The position numbers were made by a program, and so were the translations under genes. 5,024 nucleotides of DNA. It comes from Sphingomonas sp. Its GTDB lineage: Bacteria; Pseudomonadota; Alphaproteobacteria; Sphingomonadales; Sphingomonadaceae. The notes beneath the pieces were generated by a model. The model was not told where the DNA came from. It ran no database searches and worked only from the letters and a program-made list of their open reading frames with translations. Shown here one piece after another: positions 1-5,024 of the stretch. The stretch is taken from assembly GCA_030146605.1 (NCBI GenBank), contig JASLBO010000192.1, positions 1 through 5,024 of the forward strand, written 5' to 3'. Within the stretch, counting starts at the first letter, position 1; every line of letters starts with the position of its first letter.

Positions 1-510
1 CTCTACGGCATCTCGCGCTGGGGCCTCGCCGGCCGGCTCGATGTCACCGCCGACGAGGCGCAGGACATGATCAACCGCTATTTCGAGCGTTTCCCGGGGA
101 TCAATTCCTACATCGTCTCGACGATCGAGGAAGTCCGCGCGAGGGGCTACACCACCACCCTTTTCGGTCGGAAGACCCATTTCCCGCGGATCAAGTCGAG
201 CGTCCAGCACGAGCGCCAGGGTGCCGAACGCGCCGCCATCAACGCTCCAATCCAGGGCACCAGCGCGGACATCATCAAACGGGCAATGGCGCGGATGGGC
301 CCGGCACTGCGCGACGCCGGGCTGCCGAACGTCCGGATGCTGATGCAGGTCCACGACGAACTGGTGTTCGAGTTGCCCGAGGGCGATGTCGAGGCGGCCA
401 GGCCGGTGATCGAACGCGTGATGGCCACGGCCGCCGAACCCGCGATCAAGCTCACCGTCCCGCTCGGGGTCGAAATCGGAGTAGGCCCGAGCTGGGGCGC
501 GGCGCATTGA
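1..510 (+). CDS. polA: DNA polymerase I, C-terminal part (5' end outside window)
   Basis: This is the C-terminal polymerase domain of family A DNA polymerase I, which fills gaps in excision repair and replaces Okazaki primers. Frame 1 is open from base 1 to the TGA at 508-510, giving 169 residues. The window opens inside motif B of the fingers: Leu1-Tyr2-Gly3 matches the segment holding E. coli Tyr766. Arg77, Asn81 and Gln85 in RAAINAPIQGTSADIIK match E. coli Arg841, Asn845 and Gln849. Motif C is QVHDELVFE, with catalytic His118-Asp119-Glu120 matching 881-883. The protein ends in WGAAH, close to the WDQAH end of E. coli Pol I, so the C-terminus is intact. The Met codon at 67 is internal and is not a start. 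The exonuclease domains and the 5' end lie upstream. The next gene on the same strand is 225 bases away, beyond a repeat cluster. Residue numbering of E. coli is from memory of the family. Confidence 0.97.
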   Translation, partial: LYGISRWGLAGRLDVTADEAQDMINRYFERFPGINSYIVSTIEEVRARGYTTTLFGRKTHFPRIKSSVQHERQGAERAAINAPIQGTSADIIKRAMARMGPALRDAGLPNVRMLMQVHDELVFELPEGDVEAARPVIERVMATAAEPAIKLTVPLGVEIGVGPSWGAAH

Positions 511-540
511 CCCTGCAGGAGCGTATCGACGTTCAGAAAT

Positions 541-589
541 CCTCCCCCGCCAGGGGGAGGTGGCACGCGCAGCGTGACGGAGGGGGCGG
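541..589 (+). repeat. Intergenic palindromic repeat, copy 1
   Basis: A ~49-base unit made of two consecutive hairpins. The first has an 8-bp perfect stem (CCTCCCCC, 541-548, with GGGGGAGG, 553-560) and a 4-base loop. The second has a 5-bp stem (CACGC, 564-568, with GCGTG, 572-576) and a 3-base loop. It ends in ACGGAGGGGG. An inverted second copy lies at 623-669. The unit resembles REP/BIME-type elements and I recognise the style from sphingomonad intergenic regions, but copy number in the genome cannot be seen here. No T-run follows, so it is not a classical intrinsic terminator, although it could stabilise the 3' end of the polA message. Confidence 0.85.
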
Positions 590-622
590 AATCACTGCGC
601 TCGCCCGAGAGGACATCGCTTG

Positions 623-669
623 CCTCCCCCTCCGTCGCCTTCGGCGCCACCTCCCCCTTGCGGGGGAGG
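623..669 (-). repeat. Intergenic palindromic repeat, copy 2 (inverted)
   Basis: This is an inverted copy of the unit at 541-589. Read on the - strand it begins CCTCCCCCGC and ends ACGGAGGGGGAGG. It keeps the 8-bp outer hairpin (650-657 with 662-669, loop TTGC). The small inner hairpin has different bases but still pairs (CGCC, 636-639, with GGCG, 643-646). Together with copy 1 it could fold the intervening RNA into one long stem with bases 590-622 as the loop. No transposase or flanking target duplication is visible, so it is a passive repeat here. Confidence 0.85.
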
Positions 670-703
670 ATGAAGCGCCGATCCTGACGGCGGGAGAAGA
701 CCC

Positions 704-732
704 GTTCGCCCTCCGCCAGGCGCAGGGCGAAC
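704..732 (+). repeat. Perfect 9-bp stem-loop abutting flippase start
   Basis: GTTCGCCCT (704-712) pairs perfectly with AGGGCGAAC (724-732) around an 11-base loop that can itself form two further G-C pairs. The 3' arm ends three bases before the ATG at 736. That arm also contains the only Shine-Dalgarno-like stretch (AGGGCG, 724-729) for the flippase gene, so the fold would hide the ribosome binding site. The stem also resembles a second family of short sphingomonad intergenic repeats that I know from memory (ending CAGGGCGAAC), so it may be a repeat insertion rather than an evolved regulator. Pairing is seen directly; a regulatory role is inference. Confidence 0.7.
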
Positions 733-735
733 AAA

Positions 736-2256
736 ATGGCTGAGTCCGCCGCCCCCACCGACGACATCAACGCCCTCGCCAAGGGCGGGCGGACCAACAT
801 TTTCGGCTTCCTGCTCCGGCTCGCCGCGCGGCTGCCCTTCCTGTTCATCGCCGGGCGCGCCTACGGCCCCGACATCGTCGGTCGCTATGCGATCGCGGTG
901 CTGGTGATCGAAGTTGCCGCCTTGCTCGCCACGCTCGGGCTCAAGCGCGGGCTGGCGCAGGCGCTGTCCTCGACCGACCGGCCGCATGCGCATGTCGTTT
1001 GGGACGGCGTGCTGGTCGCGTGCGGTGCCTCGGCGATCGCCAGCGCGGTGCTGATCGCCTTTCCGCAGGTGATGTATCCCAACAGCGCGGTGATGGGGCT
1101 CGAGCGGCTTCTGCCTTTGGTGGTGTTCGCCGTCGCGATATCCGACGTCACGCTCGCCGCATTGGCCTATCGCCACAATATCCGCGCCTCGGTGACCGCG
1201 CGCGCGGTCGTCGAGCCGTGGACGATCAGCATTGCCGCCTGGGGCTTCTCCTTCGTCTCGGCGCGCGACGGGCTGATGTACGCCTATGTGCTGTCGATGC
1301 TCGCCGCGCTCGCCGCCTCGGTGGTGCCGTTCGTGCGCGAATATGGCATGCCGCGCGGCTGGCACCCGCGGCTGGCCGACATCGTCGCTCTGGCCCGCCG
1401 CAACGCCCCGCTGGCCGGCGCCGACGCGCTCGAATGGGGCACGCGCAACGTCGATCGCTTCATCCTAGCGCTTCTGTTCAGCCCCGCGGTGGTCGGCATC
1501 TATTACATGGCGCAGCAGGTCGCCTCGATCCCGCAGCGGCTGAAATCGAGCTTCGATCCGATCCTCGCGCCGGTGGTCACTCACAGCCTCGCCGGGAACG
1601 ACCGCAAATCGGTCGCCAAGCAGGTTCGCCAGGTCGGCTTCTGGATCGTCAGCGCGCAGGCCGCCTGCCTCGTCGTCTTCGGAATTCCGGCGGAGGGGGT
1701 GATGGGGCTGATCGGCCCCGAATTCGTCGTCGGCGCCGGCGCGATGTGCATCCTGCTCGTCGCCGAAGTGCTCGCCTCGACCGGGGCGGTGTGCGAGACC
1801 GGGCTGATCTATGTCGCCCGCCACCGCAATCTGATGATCTCGCTCGCGGTGCTGCTGCTCCAGATCGCGCTGAGCTTCGCCTTCGTCTTCTATGCGCGGG
1901 CGCAGGGCTGGTCCGAACCGGTCCAGGCCGCCGGCCCGGCGGCGGCGCTGGCGGTGTCGCTGGCGATCAGCTCGGCGGCCAAGGCGATCATGCTACGGCG
2001 CCTGCTCGGCGCGTCGGTGGTCAGCATCCGGCCGAGCTTCTTCGTCGCGATCGGCGCGGCGGCGCTGGTCGGCTCGGCATTCATGTCGCTGCCGCACCAT
2101 TATGAATGGGCGGAGCTGAGCCTCGGCATGCCGGCGATCCTCGTGACCTTCCTGTTCGTGATGATCAAGTTCGGTTTCGGCCCCGAGGATCTCTCGCTGT
2201 TCCGCAAGCCCGCCGCGGACGAGGAACCGACGCTGCCGGTCGCGGAGAAGTTGTAG
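736..2256 (+). CDS. Polysaccharide flippase family membrane protein (Wzx/MurJ-like)
   Basis: A 506-residue hydrophobic protein with about 12-13 likely membrane segments, near residues 22-40, 50-70, 88-112, 124-144, 160-176, 180-200, 242-262, 300-326, 331-360, 364-388, 398-420, 433-452 and 462-482. Size, topology and the pattern of an early Arg-rich amphipathic start (GGRTNIFGFLLRLAARLPF) fit the MOP superfamily of lipid-linked oligosaccharide flippases, usually annotated as lipopolysaccharide or polysaccharide biosynthesis proteins in sphingomonads. Such proteins move undecaprenyl- or lipid-linked glycans across the inner membrane; the substrate here is unknown. A conserved-looking cytoplasmic stretch is EWGTRNVDRFILALLFSPAV (233-252). 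The C-terminal tail (about 483-506) is charged and soluble. The ATG at 736 is preceded by a modest AGGGCG 6 bases upstream, inside a stem-loop. No glycosyltransferase or Wzy gene is adjacent, so its pathway cannot be read from this window. A different MOP-type transporter is the main alternative. Confidence 0.85.
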   Translation: MAESAAPTDDINALAKGGRTNIFGFLLRLAARLPFLFIAGRAYGPDIVGRYAIAVLVIEVAALLATLGLKRGLAQALSSTDRPHAHVVWDGVLVACGASAIASAVLIAFPQVMYPNSAVMGLERLLPLVVFAVAISDVTLAALAYRHNIRASVTARAVVEPWTISIAAWGFSFVSARDGLMYAYVLSMLAALAASVVPFVREYGMPRGWHPRLADIVALARRNAPLAGADALEWGTRNVDRFILALLFSPAVVGIYYMAQQVASIPQRLKSSFDPILAPVVTHSLAGNDRKSVAKQVRQVGFWIVSAQAACLVVFGIPAEGVMGLIGPEFVVGAGAMCILLVAEVLASTGAVCETGLIYVARHRNLMISLAVLLLQIALSFAFVFYARAQGWSEPVQAAGPAAALAVSLAISSAAKAIMLRRLLGASVVSIRPSFFVAIGAAALVGSAFMSLPHHYEWAELSLGMPAILVTFLFVMIKFGFGPEDLSLFRKPAADEEPTLPVAEKL

Positions 2257-2331
2257 GCACATCCTGGACTTTTGCGGGGGAGACGCGGAATCGATTCGCC
2301 GGACTGTGCAAACATCGGCGACACCATGTTC

Positions 2332-2361
2332 CGCGTTTTCCGTGTGCGCGGCGGGAACGCG
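2332..2361. terminator. Weak stem-loop in convergent gap (possible terminator)
   Basis: In the 124-base gap between the two convergent genes, CGCGTTTTC (2332-2340) can pair with GGGAACGCG (2353-2361): seven Watson-Crick pairs plus two G-U pairs in the + transcript, with a 12-base loop. Neither strand has a T-run after the stem, so it does not meet the usual criteria for intrinsic termination. It is the best candidate in the gap and could act on both strands. The rest of the gap shows only a 10-base palindrome, GAATCGATTC (2288-2297), and no gene. Confidence 0.2.
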
Positions 2362-2380
2362 TAAACCGCGAAGCCAGGCG

Positions 2381-4537
2381 TCACTCCACCGGAAATCCCC
2401 GCCGCCTGAACAGCGCCTTCACGTCCGGATCGCGCCCGCGAAATGCCTTATAGGCTTGCTTCCGGTCGGTCTCGTTGCCGGTCATCAGCAAGGTCGTGCG
2501 GAACTTGTCGGCGGTCGCCTTGTCCCAGACATCGCCGCTCTCCTCGAACGCCGCCCAGGTGTCGGCGTCCATCGTCTCGGACCAGAGGTACGAGTAATAA
2601 CCCGCTGAATAGGCGTCGCTCGAGAACAGGTGATTGAACTGCGGCAGCCGGTGCCGCATCACGATCTCCCGCGGCATTCCCATCGCGGTGAGCGTGTCGC
2701 GCTCGAACGCGTCGGGATCGGTCACCGGCTCGGTCCGATCGTGCAGCCGCATGTCGACGATCGCCGACGACAGATATTCCACCGTGTCGAAGCCCTGGTT
2801 GAAGGTCTCCGCCTTCTGGATCTTGGCGACCAGATCGGCCGGGATCGGCGCGCCGGTCTTGTAATGCTTGGCGAAGCGATTGAGCACGTCGGGGGTGAGC
2901 AGCCAGTTCTCGTTCACCTGGCTTGGATATTCGACGAAGTCGCGCGGCGTTCCGCCAAGTCCCGGATAATAGACGTTCGAGAGCAGGCTGTGCAGCGCGT
3001 GGCCGAATTCATGGAACAGCGTCGTCGCATCGTCCTTACTGATCAGCGTCGGCTCGCCCGCGGCGCCCTTGGTGAAATTGTTGTTGTTCGACGCGAGCAC
3101 GATCTTGTTGCCGCGCAGGCCCGAACGGCCGCGATAGCTCGTCGCCCACGCCCCAGAGCGCTTGCCCGCGCGGGCGAAATTGTCGAGATAGAAGATCCCG
3201 ATCTCGGCTCCGCTGGTGCGGTTGGTGACCTGGAAGGTACGCACATCCGGATGGAATACCGGAATACTGCCGCTATTCTCCTTGAAGTCGAGATCGTAGA
3301 GCCGGCCGGCCGAATAAAATGCCGCCTGCACGATCTGGTCGAGCTGGAGATACGGTTTTACTTCATTCTCGTCGAGGTCGTACTTCGCCTTGCGGACCTT
3401 CTCGGCATAAAAACGATAGTCCCACGGCTCGATGGTCAGCTTCGCGCCTTCCTTGTTGGCCAGCGCCTGCATGTCGGCGACTTCCTCGCGCACCCGCGCC
3501 ACCGCGGCGGGCCACACCGCCATCATCAGCTTCGTCGCATTTTCCGGCGTCTCGGCCATGGTGTCGTCCATCCGGTACCAGGCGTGGTTCTTGAAGCCGA
3601 GCAGCTTCGCCCGCTCCTGCCGCAGCTTCAGGATCTCGGCGATCGTCGCGTTGGTATCGTTCGCGTCGCCGTTGTCGCCGCGGTTGACGAACGCCTTGTA
3701 GACCTTTTCGCGTAAGCCCCGGTTGGTCGAATACATCAGGAAAGGCTGGACCGAGGAGCGCGTGTTTTTGATCGCCCATTTGCCCGCGGCCCCGCGCGCC
3801 TTGGCCTCTTCCGCCAGGCTCGCCTTGAAGCTGTCGGCCAGCCCGGCGAGATCGGCTTCGCTGTCGAGCAGGATCGCAGTCTCCTCGTCGGCGAGGACCT
3901 TGCGGCTGAATTCGGTGTAGGCGGTGGCCAGCCCCTGGTTGATCCGCTGGACCGAGGCCTTGCCCGCCGCGTCGAGCAGCGCGCCCGACGTCACATAATT
4001 GCGATAGCTCCGCTCGAGCAGCCGCAGCTGCTGGGGGTTGAGCCCGGCGCTGGCGCGGCCGTCATAGATCGCCTTCACCCGCGCGAACATCTTCGGGTCG
4101 AGGCTCATCTCGGTGAAGAAGGCCGAAAGCTTCGGGCTCCATTCCTTCGCGATCGCCTGAACCTCGGGGGTGGCGAGGTTGCTTTGATAGACACCCCAGG
4201 CCGCGAACAACCGGCCCATCTCCTCGCCCGAGCGCTCGCCCGCCTCGATCGTGTTCTGAAAGGTCGGCGCGGCGGGATTGTCGCGAATCCTGGCCATATC
4301 GGCGCGGGCATTGGCCATCGCGCGCTCGAACGCGGGTGCGAACATCGCGGGGACGACCTTGTCCCACTGCGGCACCCCTTCGTGCGCGCCCGGCCATTTG
4401 GCGAGCAAGGGCGTGGGATCCTGCACGGTGGCGGGCGCAGGCGTAGTCTGGGTCTGGGGCATTGTGGATCCGAAAGCAGGCATGGCGGCGGCGAGCGCCG
4501 TGGACGCGATCAACGCGAACCGAAGCGAATGGGTCAT
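2381..4537 (-). CDS. dcp: M3-family zinc metallopeptidase, Dcp-type, exported
   Basis: A 718-residue zinc peptidase of family M3, closest in motifs to peptidyl-dipeptidase Dcp, which removes dipeptides from the C-terminus of oligopeptides. The zinc site is HEFGH (509-513, in FHEFGHALHSLL), with Glu510 catalytic and His509/His513 as ligands. The third ligand is probably Glu536 in PRDFVEYPSQ. Other family signatures are RAGKRSGAW (456-464), NNNNF, and the substrate-binding segment HLFSSDAYSAGYYSYLW (636-652) with Tyr643, Tyr647 and Tyr650. Residues 1-23 (MTHSLRFALIASTALAAAMPAFG) resemble a Sec signal peptide, with probable cleavage after AFG, so the enzyme should be periplasmic, unlike cytoplasmic E. 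coli Dcp. A Pro/Thr/Gln-rich linker follows. The ATG at 4537 is chosen because it starts the signal peptide and has GGGGGA 9 bases upstream. The same frame stays open upstream to 4996 but overlaps imuA in antisense. Oligopeptidase A-like activity is the alternative; motifs favour Dcp. Confidence 0.93.
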   Translation of the reverse strand: MTHSLRFALIASTALAAAMPAFGSTMPQTQTTPAPATVQDPTPLLAKWPGAHEGVPQWDKVVPAMFAPAFERAMANARADMARIRDNPAAPTFQNTIEAGERSGEEMGRLFAAWGVYQSNLATPEVQAIAKEWSPKLSAFFTEMSLDPKMFARVKAIYDGRASAGLNPQQLRLLERSYRNYVTSGALLDAAGKASVQRINQGLATAYTEFSRKVLADEETAILLDSEADLAGLADSFKASLAEEAKARGAAGKWAIKNTRSSVQPFLMYSTNRGLREKVYKAFVNRGDNGDANDTNATIAEILKLRQERAKLLGFKNHAWYRMDDTMAETPENATKLMMAVWPAAVARVREEVADMQALANKEGAKLTIEPWDYRFYAEKVRKAKYDLDENEVKPYLQLDQIVQAAFYSAGRLYDLDFKENSGSIPVFHPDVRTFQVTNRTSGAEIGIFYLDNFARAGKRSGAWATSYRGRSGLRGNKIVLASNNNNFTKGAAGEPTLISKDDATTLFHEFGHALHSLLSNVYYPGLGGTPRDFVEYPSQVNENWLLTPDVLNRFAKHYKTGAPIPADLVAKIQKAETFNQGFDTVEYLSSAIVDMRLHDRTEPVTDPDAFERDTLTAMGMPREIVMRHRLPQFNHLFSSDAYSAGYYSYLWSETMDADTWAAFEESGDVWDKATADKFRTTLLMTGNETDRKQAYKAFRGRDPDVKALFRRRGFPVE

Positions 4538-4546
4538 CAGGCGGGG

Positions 4547-4552
4547 TCCCCC
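4547..4552 (-). promoter_or_regulatory. Ribosome binding site of the M3 peptidase gene
   Basis: Read on the - strand, GGGGGA lies 9 bases before the ATG at 4537. It supports that codon as the start over the in-frame codons further upstream, which would add up to 153 residues of Arg/His/Pro-rich non-family sequence. No good -10/-35 pair was found for this gene: a TTGACA occurs on the - strand at 4612-4607, but no TATAAT-like hexamer stands 16-18 bases from it. Confidence 0.5.
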
Positions 4553-4598
4553 GGTGCTATGGAATTGCAGAACACTAGGGGCGCAACGCGGCCTGACG

Positions 4599-4608
4599 CA
4601 AGCGCTTG
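4599..4608. repeat. 10-bp perfect palindrome between divergent genes
   Basis: CAAGCGCTTG reads the same on both strands. Right beside it, GTCAA (4608-4612) and TTGAC (4621-4625) form a second inverted repeat with an 8-base spacer, whose right arm is part of the imuA -35 hexamer. The position between two divergent genes suits a regulator binding site, but I do not recognise the motif and chance is possible. Confidence 0.3.
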
Positions 4609-4620
4609 TCAAACAATGGA

Positions 4621-4648
4621 TTGACTCAGGGTCGAATGGGAACAGAAT
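4621..4648 (+). promoter_or_regulatory. Sigma70-type promoter of imuA
   Basis: The -35 hexamer TTGACT (4621-4626, 5 of 6 matches to TTGACA) is followed after 16 bases by CAGAAT (4643-4648, 4 of 6 matches to TATAAT). Transcription would begin near 4655, giving a leader of about 40 bases to the ATG at 4694, or under 20 to a GTG at 4673. The -10 lies within the LexA box, the expected layout for repression by LexA. Confidence 0.6.
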
Positions 4649-4654
4649 AGGAAC
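4640..4654 (+). promoter_or_regulatory. LexA operator (SOS box) of imuA
   Basis: GAAC (4640-4643), seven bases AGAATAG, then GAAC (4651-4654): an exact match to the direct-repeat GAAC-N7-GAAC LexA box known for alphaproteobacteria. It covers the -10 hexamer of the imuA promoter, so bound LexA should block RNA polymerase until RecA-stimulated LexA cleavage after DNA damage. The imuA-imuB-dnaE2 cassette is a classical LexA target in this class, so motif and downstream gene support each other. Confidence 0.88.
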
Positions 4655-4693
4655 ATCGCCGTTCCCCGAGTCGTGAGTGCCCGCTGCCGTCCT

Positions 4694-5024
4694 ATGGCCG
4701 ATCCTGCCGTCCTTGCCCAGCTTCGCGAGCAATTGCGCGCGATGGAGACCCAGGGTTTCCGTCGCCGCCCGGTGTTGCCGTTCGGGATGCCGGCGCTCGA
4801 TTCGCGGCTGGCGACGGGCGGGCTCAGGCTCGATGCGCTGCACGAGATCGCTGCCGCTTCGAGCGACATGGCGGAAGATTGCGCCGCGACCTTGTTCATG
4901 GCGGGGATCGCGGCGCGCGCCTGGGGACCGGTTCTCTGGGTGGTTCGGCGGCGTGACCTGTTCGCGCCGGGCCTGTCGCAGGTCGGGCTCTCCCATAAGC
5001 GGCTGATCTATGCCGAGGCGCGCG
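4694..5024 (+). CDS. imuA: ImuA, SOS mutagenesis accessory protein (N-terminal part)
   Basis: The reading frame from the ATG at 4694 stays open to the window end, giving 110 residues and an unfinished gene. The sequence has the ImuA pattern: an N-terminal helix (LREQLRAMET, 10-19), LPFGMPALDSRLATGGL (28-44), LHEIAA (49-54), then GPVLWVVRRRDLFAPGLSQVGL (78-99, strand and helix) and RLIYAEA (103-109). ImuA is a RecA-like protein working with ImuB and DnaE2 polymerase in error-prone translesion synthesis. Where RecA has its Walker A loop after the strand LHEI, this protein reads AAASSDMAED (53-62), with no GKT/GKS, so ATP binding of the RecA kind is unlikely. A perfect LexA box lies 40 bases upstream. 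imuB and dnaE2 are expected downstream, outside the window. The start is uncertain: neither ATG 4694 nor the in-frame GTG at 4673 (seven residues longer) has a clear Shine-Dalgarno. Confidence 0.87.
   Translation, partial: MADPAVLAQLREQLRAMETQGFRRRPVLPFGMPALDSRLATGGLRLDALHEIAAASSDMAEDCAATLFMAGIAARAWGPVLWVVRRRDLFAPGLSQVGLSHKRLIYAEAR

Noticed and set aside
541..560. First repeat hairpin as an intrinsic terminator of polA
   Set aside because: The 8-bp stem is strong but is followed by TGGCAC and not a T-run, and the same hairpin recurs inverted nearby as part of a repeat unit.
541..735. CRISPR array or tandem repeats
   Set aside because: There are only two copies, inverted and not directly repeated, with no regular spacers.
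507..743. Small + strand frame spanning the polA-flippase gap
   Set aside because: It begins with TTG overlapping the polA stop and is simply translated repeat sequence; its ending (ALRQAQGEQNG) looks like a translated sphingomonad intergenic repeat.
592..1365. 257-residue - strand frame over the repeats and flippase 5' end
   Set aside because: The sequence is His/Arg/Gly-rich and low in complexity, crosses the palindromic repeats and is antisense to the flippase.
999..2105. 368-residue + strand frame inside the flippase gene
   Set aside because: It has an extreme Arg/Gly/Ala composition typical of an out-of-frame reading of GC-rich coding DNA, and overlaps a well-formed membrane protein throughout.
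2630..3715. 361-residue open frame on the + strand inside the peptidase gene
   Set aside because: It is antisense to the conserved zinc peptidase, is rich in Arg, His and Leu as expected of a high-GC shadow frame, and shows no recognisable domain.
4538..4996. Upstream extension of the M3 peptidase frame (153 more residues on the - strand)
   Set aside because: The extension is Arg/His/Pro-rich with no family similarity, lies antisense to imuA and across its promoter, and would bury the signal peptide that begins at the ATG at 4537.
4677..5006. 109-residue + strand frame at the right end
   Set aside because: It is out of frame with imuA, which is supported by ImuA family motifs and stays open to the window end; this frame is Arg/Ser/Cys-rich and has no domain.
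1..5024. New multi-gene defence or mobile system
   Set aside because: All four genes belong to recognisable housekeeping or SOS families; no integrase, transposase, toxin-antitoxin pair or phage gene was seen, and base composition is even.

Overview
The window looks like ordinary chromosome from a high-GC alphaproteobacterium, most likely a sphingomonad (Sphingomonas or a close relative). Three things point there: the protein sequences, intergenic G/C-rich palindromic repeats of a kind I associate with sphingomonad genomes, and an alphaproteobacterial-type SOS box (GAAC-N7-GAAC). This placement is from recognition, not from a search.

Layout: (1) 1-510, + strand, the 3' end of polA, encoding the last 169 residues of DNA polymerase I. 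(2) 511-735, a 225-base gap largely filled by palindromic repeats: two inverted copies of a ~48-base unit (541-589 and 623-669) and a third perfect stem (704-732) that ends three bases before the next start codon. (3) 736-2256, + strand, a 506-residue multi-pass membrane protein of the polysaccharide flippase (Wzx/MurJ-like, MOP) superfamily. (4) 2257-2380, a convergent gap with only a weak stem-loop. (5) 2381-4537, - strand, a 718-residue M3-family zinc metallopeptidase of the Dcp (peptidyl-dipeptidase) type with a signal peptide, so probably periplasmic. (6) 4538-4693, a divergent intergenic region with a sigma70-like promoter whose -10 lies inside a perfect LexA box, plus other small palindromes. 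(7) 4694-5024, + strand, the first 110 residues of imuA, the RecA-like accessory gene of the SOS-induced imuA-imuB-dnaE2 mutagenesis cassette, running off the window end.

Functionally these are mostly unrelated neighbours: replication/repair polymerase, envelope glycan export, peptide catabolism in the periplasm, and SOS translesion synthesis. The two DNA-repair genes (polA and imuA) are at opposite ends and show no sign of common control. I found no mobile element, CRISPR array, tRNA, rRNA or evident new multi-gene system. The most informative non-coding signals are the LexA-controlled imuA promoter, the covarying hairpins of the intergenic repeat, and the stem that would sequester the flippase ribosome binding site.
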